Shown: positions 52,104 to 59,711 of the stretch, in pieces
Layout of the letters: every line of letters begins with the position of its first letter
Position numbering within the stretch: position 1 is the first letter of the stretch
DNA from: Pelotomaculum isophthalicicum JI
GTDB taxonomy: Bacteria; Bacillota; Desulfotomaculia; Desulfotomaculales; Pelotomaculaceae
Assembly: GCF_029478095.1 (NCBI RefSeq)
Contig: NZ_JAKOAV010000003.1
Coordinates: 94,324-158,323 of the forward strand
Reading direction: 5' to 3'
Length of the DNA: 64,000 bases
Position numbers and translations under genes: made by a program
Notes under the pieces: model-generated
Seen by the model: the letters and a program-made list of their open reading frames with translations, nothing else
What the model was told of the DNA's origin: nothing
Database searches by the model: none

Positions 52104-52889
52104 TTAACGCAACGGATCTATCGCATGATGACAGACACAGGCGCGCTCCGGATCAATCCAGACTACAGCCTGCATCAAAAGCTTTCTGATATTTTCGCTG
52201 TTCATCACCATCATGTCCAAAACTTCCTGATGAGTAAGGTTGGTAGGTGATATGCCGGCGGCATAGTTGGTTACCATGGCGATGGTTGCGTAACACATTT
52301 CCGCTTCCCTGGCCAGCGAAACCTCAGGAAATCCGGTCATACCGACCAGATCGCCACCGAACAAGCGGTACATTTTAATCTCAGCGGTTGTTTCAAAACG
52401 AGGACCTTCTGTACATATATAAGTACCGTAAGGGTGGGAAATCAACCCCTGCCCGCGGGCCGCCCTGGACAGGATATCTCTTAATTCAGGGCAATACGGA
52501 TTGGTCATGTCAATATGGGCCACACCGGCGCTGCCACCATCAAAAAAGGTCGTTTGCCGGGATTTGGTGAAGTCTAAAAACTGATCCACGAAGATAAAGT
52601 GGCCTGGCTGCATGGACGGATTTAGTGAGCCTACCGCCGCGGTAGCCAGCACATATTTAACCCCAAGTTTCTTCAACGCCGCTATATTGGCACGGTAATT
52701 AACAAGATGCGGCGGAACAGAGTGCCCTTCTCCGTGGCGGTTCATAAAAGCTACCGGTCTGTTCCGGTAGCTGCCTATTTTAAGCTGGACATCTCCATAC
52801 GGAGTGGCAACAGTTTCATCACGGATATCAGTCATAATGTCCGGATTATAAACCCCGGTACCGCCGATTATGGCAATTTTAACGCTCAA
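52104..52889 (-). CDS. mtnP: S-methyl-5'-thioadenosine phosphorylase
   Basis: 261 aa. Marks: IAIIGGTGVYNPDI, FMNRHGEGHSVPPHLVNYRANI, CTEGPRFETTAEIKMYR, and GMTGFPEVSLAREAEMCYA. The last 15 residues contain CVCHHAI. Splits MTA to adenine and methylthioribose-1-phosphate. TTG 52889 after AGGAGG. First of the four-gene operon. The inosine-linked partners mtaD and ahcY downstream suggest this enzyme may also act on methylthioinosine, which is inference. Confidence 0.93.
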   Translation of the reverse strand: MSVKIAIIGGTGVYNPDIMTDIRDETVATPYGDVQLKIGSYRNRPVAFMNRHGEGHSVPPHLVNYRANIAALKKLGVKYVLATAAVGSLNPSMQPGHFIFVDQFLDFTKSRQTTFFDGGSAGVAHIDMTNPYCPELRDILSRAARGQGLISHPYGTYICTEGPRFETTAEIKMYRLFGGDLVGMTGFPEVSLAREAEMCYATIAMVTNYAAGISPTNLTHQEVLDMMVMNSENIRKLLMQAVVWIDPERACVCHHAIDPLR

Positions 52890-53009
52890 AATGATTACCT
52901 CCTGTTCCTGTTATTTGAACGATAATGAACTTTTCATAATTGTAATTATTCGCCTTTGGAACATTCATTCCTTTTTTTGATCTATATTATGTAAATAAAT
53001 TAAGATGAA

Positions 53010-53264
53010 CTAGAAAAGCAAACTCTTGTTCAAACGCCGGAATTTTATATTAATATCGAAATGGCAGTTCGGACATGCGAACAGGTGTACACAAAAATCA
53101 TGGCTATATGATCTGTAACCGTCCTCATAGATTTCCTGCTCAAGAAAAGCGCTGTAGTTATCGTAAAAATCCTGAATAGCACCGGCGTCATACATCGGGC
53201 AACCGCACAGGGGACAATTCTTATTTATTGCGGCAAGACTATTGCACGCGGGACAAACAGACAT
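53010..53264 (-). CDS. Small zinc-ribbon protein
   Basis: 84 aa, not assigned to a family. N-terminal paired knuckles CPACNSLAAINKNCPLCGCPM, and a third CxxC in the C-terminal FACPNCHF. The middle is acidic and aromatic (DFYDNYSAFLEQEIYEDGY). ATG 53264 after GAAGGTG. Function unknown; could be a nucleic-acid binding accessory. Divergent from rlmD with about 150 bp between. Confidence 0.7.
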   Translation of the reverse strand: MSVCPACNSLAAINKNCPLCGCPMYDAGAIQDFYDNYSAFLEQEIYEDGYRSYSHDFCVHLFACPNCHFDINIKFRRLNKSLLF

Positions 53265-53419
53265 AATAAAATCACCTTCTATGTTTACGTTAGTAAATGG
53301 CGGCCATAAACCATTGACAACCGTAGCGCTTAAATTGTAATATGCGCTGGAAAGGTTGCCATTATGAACAAAAAGGGAATACTGTTTTCAAAAAACCGGG
53401 TTTATTATCGGAGGTAAAT

Positions 53420-54826
53420 TTGACCGCTAAACTTTTTTTAAAAAAAGGGGAAAACGTTGAAGTTGGGATTACCGGCCTGACTCACGACGGCGACGGTGTC
53501 GGGCGCTATTTAGGCATACCTGTATTTGTGCCGCTAACCGTTCCAGGTGACAAGGTTTTAGCGGAAATATCGGAAGTGAAAAAGAATTTTGCCCGCGGCA
53601 GATTAAAATTGATCTGTACCGGGTCACTGTGGAGACGTGATCCGGTTTGTCCCGCTTTTACCATCTGCGGGGGATGCAGACTCCAACAGATGGATTATGA
53701 AGAGCAGCTAAGTCGGAAAACCAGGATGGTGAAAGACAGCCTGACCCGTATTGGCCATCTGCCGGAGGTTGAGGTCAAAGAAACCATCGGTATGAAATAC
53801 CCCTGGCATTACCGAAATAAAGCCAGCTATCATGTGGAAGAAAGGCAGGGTAAAGTGTCGCTGGGTTTTTATGAAAAAGGCACTCATCGCTTGGTTTATA
53901 ATTCAGGCGAAGAAGGGGTAGCCAGGAGTGGTCCAGAGTGCCTGCTGGTGGATAAAGATATAAATAAGGCGGCTGCAGTTATTGAAACAATTTTAAATAA
54001 ACACCGGGTACAAGTATATAATCACCGCCAGCGCCGGGGTTTGCTCAGACAGGTTATTTTACGAAAAGCCAGCGCTACCGGTGAGTGCATGGCTGTTTTT
54101 GTCACGGGACCGGGGGAGTGGCCCGAAGAAAAAGATATTGCCGCCGATTTGTCAGAACAACTGCCGGCTTTGTCATCTTTGATTAGAAACATTCATCAAG
54201 GTCCGGAGGGAATAGAGTTAGGACTTGAAAATAGGCTTCTAACCGGTCAGAAATATATCACTGATTATATTGAAAACCTGGCATTTCGCATTTCACCCGC
54301 TTCATTCTATCAGGTGAATCCCCGCCAGACACCGGTGCTATATCATAAAGCACTCGAATACGCCGGATTGAACGGTGGGGAGATAGTTGTGGACGCATAC
54401 AGCGGCGCCGGAACAATTGCTCTTTTCTTGGCCGGGCATGCCGGAATGGTGTACGGTCTGGAAGTGGTGCCCGAAGCAGTGGAAGATGCCAGGGAAAACG
54501 CAGTATTAAACGGAATTAAAAACGTGGAGTTTAGACGCGGTGAAGTGGAAAAACTTCTACCTGCAATGGCCTCTCAAGGGCTTCATCCTGGTGTCGTGGT
54601 GCTGGACCCGCCCCGCCGGGGCTGTGGTATTGCCGCCCTGGAAGCGGTGGAGGAGATGGAAACCCCGCGGGTTGTATATGTATCGTGTGATCCCGGGACG
54701 TTAGCCCGGGATTTGGGTTGCCTGGCAGGTAAAGGATACCGTATTGAAGAGGTGCAACCGGTGGAAATGTTTCCGTGGACGCCGCACGTGGAGACAGTAT
54801 GTCTGATGTCACGTAAAGATAAATAA
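53420..54826 (+). CDS. rlmD: 23S rRNA (uracil-C5)-methyltransferase, RlmD/RumA family
   Basis: 468 aa. N-terminal TRAM domain (GENVEVGITGLTHDGDGVGRY), iron-sulfur cysteines in CPAFTICGGCRLQQM with a preceding DPVC, SAM site DAYSGAGTIALFLAG, catalytic block LDPPRRGCG and VYVSCDPGTLARDLG with the nucleophilic Cys. It methylates a uracil in 23S rRNA. TTG 53420 after CGGAGGTAAA; the earlier frame start at 53342 would add 26 atypical residues. Single gene, last of the core-like region. Confidence 0.93.
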   Translation: MTAKLFLKKGENVEVGITGLTHDGDGVGRYLGIPVFVPLTVPGDKVLAEISEVKKNFARGRLKLICTGSLWRRDPVCPAFTICGGCRLQQMDYEEQLSRKTRMVKDSLTRIGHLPEVEVKETIGMKYPWHYRNKASYHVEERQGKVSLGFYEKGTHRLVYNSGEEGVARSGPECLLVDKDINKAAAVIETILNKHRVQVYNHRQRRGLLRQVILRKASATGECMAVFVTGPGEWPEEKDIAADLSEQLPALSSLIRNIHQGPEGIELGLENRLLTGQKYITDYIENLAFRISPASFYQVNPRQTPVLYHKALEYAGLNGGEIVVDAYSGAGTIALFLAGHAGMVYGLEVVPEAVEDARENAVLNGIKNVEFRRGEVEKLLPAMASQGLHPGVVVLDPPRRGCGIAALEAVEEMETPRVVYVSCDPGTLARDLGCLAGKGYRIEEVQPVEMFPWTPHVETVCLMSRKDK

Positions 54827-55043
54827 ATAGGCTCTAAAGGGCTTGAAATCAAAGGTTTTCAGACTTTCGGTTGGGATAATCGATTGCTGGAAACCTTGTT
54901 TTTTTTATCGTTCAAAAGCAGCCCGGGTTTGAGAGCATTGTTGGGTTGAGGCTATAGAACTGCTTTTTATCCCGCGAGACAAGGGAACTACTGTTTTTGG
55001 ATAGGGTTGAAACTAGGGAACTGTTGTTAAATGAATGAAGTAA

Positions 55044-55076
55044 AAGGCAGTAGTCCTATTACAAAACTACTGCCTT
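55044..55076. terminator. Intrinsic terminator between core and accessory region
   Basis: Perfect 11-bp stem AAGGCAGTAGT/ACTACTGCCTT. On the minus strand it is followed by TTTTACTT, so it mainly closes the minus-strand gene at 55085. The 217 bp before it (54827-55043) hold nothing I recognise. Confidence 0.8.
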
Positions 55077-55084
55077 CTACTATG

Positions 55085-55669
55085 TTATCTTCCTAAATCA
55101 TCTCGGCTGATATGTTGTTGTAGAATTGTTCTCATACGCTTGATCATATCGTTAACCGATGACTGAGGCTTATTAATAAGGTTTGCGATTGTACGTTGTG
55201 ATTTTCCGTCATAAAGCATTTCAAATATTGGTGCCAACTCAGGAGCCTTGTTGCGAAGACTGTCAAGAAGGTCTTCAAAGAGCATAGCCGTTAGGATTGT
55301 TTCACACTGTATAGCAGCTGGGTCCTCGAATTCAAGCTCTGTTTCCTCGAAGAAAGATTCAAGCGAAAGCGGAGCTCCGTCCTTCATCTTCTTGCAGGCC
55401 TTACAGTCCATTTCGCAGCGCTTGAGTTTTCCCTTGCCATCGCTAACTATGCAACGGCGGCTGCGTTCTTCACGTTTCATTTCTGCCCAAATGGGACGCA
55501 TGTACGTAAGATAAAGTTCTTCGTCATCTGTAGGAATCATGATAGCTGATACTATTTTATTCCCGATTTTTGCTGGTACCACATCTTCCTTCTTGATACC
55601 GTACGCTTCGATTGTCTCTCTTGTTACCTCCATGGGGATGAGATAAGTTTTTTTGTCTTTCTTTGTCAT
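55085..55669 (-). CDS. Sigma-factor-like helix-turn-helix protein with a cysteine cluster
   Basis: 194 aa. The C-terminal 60 residues form a region-4-like helix-turn-helix (LAPIFEMLYDGKSQRTIANL, then INKPQSSVNDMIKRM). The middle has a cysteine cluster (RRCIVSDGKGKLKRCEMDCKACKKM), a likely zinc site. Proteins of this layout are common on integrative elements of Firmicutes. ATG 55669 after AAGGAGGGC. It faces away from the defence operon. Could be the regulator of the island; target unknown. Confidence 0.78.
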   Translation of the reverse strand: MTKKDKKTYLIPMEVTRETIEAYGIKKEDVVPAKIGNKIVSAIMIPTDDEELYLTYMRPIWAEMKREERSRRCIVSDGKGKLKRCEMDCKACKKMKDGAPLSLESFFEETELEFEDPAAIQCETILTAMLFEDLLDSLRNKAPELAPIFEMLYDGKSQRTIANLINKPQSSVNDMIKRMRTILQQHISRDDLGR

Positions 55670-56059
55670 AATGTAAGCCCTCCTTCGGCTTGAAACCGAA
55701 GCGAGAGCTCACATGACGTGCACCAGCCCAAAAAGGCAATAGTCGACCGTCCGAATGGGATTACTCCCGCTTCAGAATTGGCGACCAGCTATTCCAGTGG
55801 CTGGTGGCAGTTATTTAGTTGTTCACCCGATAGGTCTGGAATCATCCTTGATCAGGGGATGTCCTATGGGGTGATAGTTCGCATAAAGCAAAATGATGTT
55901 ATCGCTTCGTGCAATAACATCATACTAATTTCTTGGACATGCTTAGAGGAGCGGGAGTAGCTACCTAATAGAGTGTGGGTAGCTAATTTTTGATGCTTTC
56001 CTCCGATTGGTAATAAGTAAGAGAATGCAAAGCTAATATCAGCAAAAGTAAACTTAAGA
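55670..56059. other. Intergenic region at the left edge of the defence operon
   Basis: 463 bp lie between the HTH gene and the Cro-type gene. The region contains small hairpins CTTCGG/CCGAAG (55682-55699) and ATGATGTTAT/ATAACATCAT (55893-55923, the latter followed by T-rich sequence on the minus strand), and the operon promoter at its right end. An 80-codon frame (55718-55960) has no ribosome site and no recognisable sequence; I do not call it a gene. Confidence 0.55.
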
Positions 56060-56088
56060 TTGTCGTTTGCATTTGGACGTGCTATAAT
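56060..56088 (+). promoter_or_regulatory. Sigma-A promoter of the defence operon
   Basis: TTGTCG (56060-56065), 17-bp spacer, TATAAT (56083-56088). It would start transcription around 56095, 38 bp ahead of the Cro-type gene. Confidence 0.82.
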
Positions 56089-56132
56089 ACTTAGAGTGAA
56101 CTATTTCTGAACAGGTTCATGGAGGCGATAAT

Positions 56133-56345
56133 ATGGCATTCAGTTATAACAAACTATGGAAGCTACTGATTGATAAAAAAATGATGAAGAAGGATTTGAT
56201 GGAAGCGACGGGCTTGACTACTTCCACGATGGCTAAATTAGGCAAGGAGCTTCCGGTTAGCATGGATGTTTTGGCGAGGATATGTAAAGCACTCAATTGC
56301 AACATCGGAGATATTGTCGACTACATCGATAAAGAAGCCGAATAA
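56133..56345 (+). CDS. Cro/CI-type XRE regulator
   Basis: 70 aa. Compact helix-turn-helix of the YozG type: LWKLLIDKKMMKKDLMEATG, then LTTSTMAKLGK and VLARICKALNCNIGDIVDY. ATG 56133 after GGAGGCG. It heads the operon and probably binds its promoter to hold the toxic downstream genes in check, as such regulators do in many restriction and conflict systems; the operator was not identified. Confidence 0.9.
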   Translation: MAFSYNKLWKLLIDKKMMKKDLMEATGLTTSTMAKLGKELPVSMDVLARICKALNCNIGDIVDYIDKEAE

Positions 56346-56379
56346 AAAATTGGTTTGACTTGAACAGGAGGGGTTTTAG

Positions 56380-57822
56380 GTGAGGTTATGTTTTGGCTCA
56401 TACATGGCTGTACTTGTTTCGTGCAAGGCGGTTAATGTTGACAACAAGGAGTTGTGCGAAGCACTGCTTCATTCTGTTGCCCCCAATTTTGAATTCACAT
56501 ATGATGGACAGGAAAATGCAGATAGAGTCAGAGAGGACGTATCTTCAAAATTATTAAGGTGCGAACAGAACCTATCGAAAGATGTTAGTGACCCGGCTCG
56601 TACCGCCGGGCTAGAAGAAGTGGCATCCTACTTTAGAAATAACATTCTCCCTATGCTGGACAGGAATATGTCTAAGCAGATTATCCTTGCCCTGAAAGAC
56701 ATTATCGCCAACGATCCGCCGGTTAAGGTTGGCAATAAGATGCAGGGTATTGATGGTGACACAAAGGTTGAATTGGTCAGCGGAATAACAAAGAGTGAGT
56801 TAGTGCCAAAAGGTGACTTTTGCTTTCATACGTTCTTAGCGGGAGTGTTTTTGTACACCGTTACCAACACAACAAATAGGACCGGAAAGGCTACCATTAA
56901 ATCTATTACCGATGAGTACATACTGTCGTTTACTCCCCGCATAGGTGAGATAACACTGCTTGAGGATGACGAGGCAAAACGAGGATCTTTGGTTTCTGCT
57001 GTTAAGGAAAGTGGCAAATATGGTGAAGAGTTTGCAGAAAACGTGGCGGGGTTTGTAGTTGACAGAATAAACCAGTTAGCTTTGCCTTCAAAACAGGATG
57101 ACTCCCTGCTCGTGACTCTGTTGTCCGAGGCTAACGGGAATTGTCTGAAGTGCGGCAAAAAATTGGGCATCCCGAAGCGTGGGAAGGTTCCTGTTGGGAA
57201 CTGCGAAATTGTTTATTTGAAGCAATCTCCGAATGAATCAGAGTGCTACGAAAATGCGGTAGTCCTGTGTACAGATGAATGCGCACCACTTGTTTCAGTG
57301 ATGTCGGAGATCGAAATAGATGAGTTGCTTGAAGATAAGCGTCGCTGTGCAAACATTCAGGCATTTCTTGACAGAATATCCGGGATTAAGTTCCCCGAGG
57401 AAATTGAAGCCGTTCTACGTGAAGTTCATAAAACGAAGAACGCCAAGGGATTAGAAGGAACCAGTGTTACCGATTTGGTCGAAATTGAGCGAAAGATACA
57501 TGAGCCGTACCTGAAGGACAAGATTAACGCAAGCATGGCTCGCTTGTATAAGACAGTTAAGGTTATATGCGCTCGACTCGAACAAGAAATTGGATTTGAT
57601 ACGAATATGTTTGGTGGTTTAATGCGGTCTGCCTCCATGATGGTTGAAGGCGGAGTCATGAAAAACGCGGACATAACCGACCCGCAGGAATATATAGCGA
57701 ATCTGCTGGTTGATAAGTTGTACTCACAAATGGGTCAGAAGTATAAAGACGCCTGTGAGATTATCGTTGGATATTTAGTGAAAAGGTGTGATTTGTTCAA
57801 TGAAAATGCCAAGCAAAGTTAA
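56380..57822 (+). CDS. Putative effector of an ABC three-component system, with zinc-cluster domain
   Basis: 480 aa, no close known relative recognised. GTG 56380 after CAGGAGGGG. The N-terminal 230 residues are alpha/beta; then a treble-clef-like cysteine set: NCLKCGKK (C255, C258) and ENAVVLCTDEC (C297, C301), as in HNH nucleases, but the usual catalytic His of an HNH motif is not visible (EIVYLK at that place). The C-terminal 150 residues are helical and end near the start of the next gene (overlap 23 bp). Genomic place upstream of a small middle component and a DUF2326 ATPase is typical for the effector of ABC-3C conflict systems; function inferred. Confidence 0.65.
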   Translation: MRLCFGSYMAVLVSCKAVNVDNKELCEALLHSVAPNFEFTYDGQENADRVREDVSSKLLRCEQNLSKDVSDPARTAGLEEVASYFRNNILPMLDRNMSKQIILALKDIIANDPPVKVGNKMQGIDGDTKVELVSGITKSELVPKGDFCFHTFLAGVFLYTVTNTTNRTGKATIKSITDEYILSFTPRIGEITLLEDDEAKRGSLVSAVKESGKYGEEFAENVAGFVVDRINQLALPSKQDDSLLVTLLSEANGNCLKCGKKLGIPKRGKVPVGNCEIVYLKQSPNESECYENAVVLCTDECAPLVSVMSEIEIDELLEDKRRCANIQAFLDRISGIKFPEEIEAVLREVHKTKNAKGLEGTSVTDLVEIERKIHEPYLKDKINASMARLYKTVKVICARLEQEIGFDTNMFGGLMRSASMMVEGGVMKNADITDPQEYIANLLVDKLYSQMGQKYKDACEIIVGYLVKRCDLFNENAKQS

Positions 57823-58039
57823 CTCATTCTCTGATAGCGTCATTGCACTCTTTACGCCTATCTTAGAGAAATTAGAGGAGCGGGATATGACCCCGCATGA
57901 GTTGCTCGAAGCAACAAGAACGAAGGTATCAGAGATAAGCATCTTCCTTGATGCCCTTGACTGCCTTTATAAACTCGGGCAAATAGAGATACCAGAAGGT
58001 ACGGAGGTTCTTCACTATGTTAAAGCGGATAACGTGTGA
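57800..58039 (+). CDS. Putative ABC-3C middle component (small winged-helix-like protein)
   Basis: 79 aa. ATG 57800 after AAAAGGTG (57781-57788); GTG 57788 is an alternative. Helical with a winged-helix-like end: LLEATRTKVSEISIFLDALD then CLYKLGQIEIPEG. It overlaps the gene before (23 bp) and after (23 bp), so all three are coupled. The size, position and partner ATPase match the middle components of ABC-3C systems; the subclass cannot be fixed by reading. Confidence 0.68.
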   Translation: MKMPSKVNSFSDSVIALFTPILEKLEERDMTPHELLEATRTKVSEISIFLDALDCLYKLGQIEIPEGTEVLHYVKADNV

Positions 58040-59696
58040 CAAATTCAAAACGCAGCCAGGGGAATTTAGTACCGGACTTAATGTCGTTCTCGGCAGTTCT
58101 GGCGGAAGCAATGCTATTGGTAAGTCTACATTCCTGCTGATATTGGACTTTGCTTTCGGTGGTGACAACTATGCCAAATCCGCTAAGGACGTTATAGCGC
58201 ACATCGATCATCATACGATTAACTTCGAGTTCGAGTTTGACGGCACGAAGTACTTCTTTTCTCGAAGTACAAACCGCCCGTCAGTGGTGAACCGTTGTGA
58301 CAGCAAGTTCCATGTCATTGAGGAACTGTCTGTTCCCAAATACCGTGAGCTACTGCGCCATGAATATAAAATACTATTGCAAGGTATCAGTTTCGGTGAG
58401 ATTGTTGATCGTTTCTTTCGTATTTACGGTCACGGAAACCACAATGAACATAAGCCCTTGCAAGGCGAGCGTGAATCAATGGTTACAGCAGTCGAATATC
58501 TTATGAAACTTTTAGGTAGATTCGAAGATATTCAGAATCTTAAAACCGCTGAGGAAAGCTATGACATAAAGCCGAGTAAGCAAGCTCAGCGTTCGATATC
58601 GGACATATCGATGGACATTGCCACGAATAATGAAAAAATCGATGGGCTGGAAAAGCGACGGGAAAAACTGTGCAGACAAAATGAAGAAGCCGACCTGCGT
58701 GCTTTGGGTATTGACCCTCAGCAGGTAGAACGACTTATAGAAATAAAAAGACAATTAGGCAAATTAAATCGGCAGAAGAGCCACCTGACATCGCAGCTTC
58801 ACGCTGTGCGAAACAATATGCCCGACAGCGACGGAGTGCTGAGGAAGGACTTCTCGGCTTTACTCCGCTTTTTTCCTGAGGCTAATATTGACGCTTTTGC
58901 GGATGTAGAGAAATTCCATGCAAAAATTAACGGCTTCCTTCGCGCAGATATTGAAGAGGAAATAGCGCGGTTAACCCCGCAGATAGAATACATCGACGCT
59001 GATATTGCATCCTACGAGAAGCAGATTGCTGATTCGGGAGTTGCTAAGTCACTCTCACAATCTATTCTCACACAGTACGCTCGTGTATCGCGTGAAATAG
59101 AAAAGCTTACCGAAGATAACGAAGCCTTGCGAAATGAGATGACTCAGTTAGAAAAACGCAAGGAAATTGAGCATTTACTGACGAGCCTTCGCAAGCGGCA
59201 AGATGATGCCCTTGCTGGCGCACAGGATGACGTTAATGCAGAAATGAAGCGGCTCAACGATATCATAACCGGTGGAGGCAGATCTGCTCCCGAACTGACA
59301 CTGAAGCCAGATAAAACGTTCGAGTTCGAAACGAAAGACGACAAGAGCGAGGGAACAGCTTTTAAGGGCCTTGTGATTTACGACCTAAGTATGCTTGCCC
59401 TTACCCCGCTTCCTGCTCTGATTCATGATTCGAGCATTGTCAAGCGTATTGAGGATTCCGATTTTGAGCAAATACTCCGGCTGTATCAAAAAAGCGGTGA
59501 GAAAGGCAAGCAAGTATTCATCGCATTTGACAAAGCCGACTCCTATACACCTAATACTCAAAGAATGCTTGATGAAGCTGCTGTGCTGCACTTATCCGTA
59601 GGTAATGAACTGTTTGGCACTTCTTGGAGTCGGCAGACACCTGCGATGGAAACCGCCGTTGAAATTAAAGTAGAGCAAAAACCCGATAAAGAATAA
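58017..59696 (+). CDS. SMC/Rad50-like ATPase with DUF2326 domain
   Basis: 559 aa. Walker A at residues 30-37 (GSNAIGKS, in LGSSGGSNAIGKSTFLLILD), a long coiled coil about 190-410, and a C-terminal half-ATPase with a hydrophobic strand FIAFDKADSYTP (Walker B-like). DUF2326 proteins have this layout: the C-terminal ABC half is degenerate and no classical LSGG signature was found. ATG 58017 after ACGGAGG. Such ATPases are the ABC component of three-component conflict systems. Followed after 15 bp by mod. Confidence 0.85.
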   Translation: MLKRITCDKFKTQPGEFSTGLNVVLGSSGGSNAIGKSTFLLILDFAFGGDNYAKSAKDVIAHIDHHTINFEFEFDGTKYFFSRSTNRPSVVNRCDSKFHVIEELSVPKYRELLRHEYKILLQGISFGEIVDRFFRIYGHGNHNEHKPLQGERESMVTAVEYLMKLLGRFEDIQNLKTAEESYDIKPSKQAQRSISDISMDIATNNEKIDGLEKRREKLCRQNEEADLRALGIDPQQVERLIEIKRQLGKLNRQKSHLTSQLHAVRNNMPDSDGVLRKDFSALLRFFPEANIDAFADVEKFHAKINGFLRADIEEEIARLTPQIEYIDADIASYEKQIADSGVAKSLSQSILTQYARVSREIEKLTEDNEALRNEMTQLEKRKEIEHLLTSLRKRQDDALAGAQDDVNAEMKRLNDIITGGGRSAPELTLKPDKTFEFETKDDKSEGTAFKGLVIYDLSMLALTPLPALIHDSSIVKRIEDSDFEQILRLYQKSGEKGKQVFIAFDKADSYTPNTQRMLDEAAVLHLSVGNELFGTSWSRQTPAMETAVEIKVEQKPDKE

Positions 59697-59711
59697 AGGA
59701 GATGATATGAT

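Noticed and set aside
55718..55960. 80-codon frame on the plus strand between the HTH gene and the defence operon
   Set aside because: No ribosome site, no recognisable motif, and it contains the hairpin at 55893-55923; treated as intergenic.
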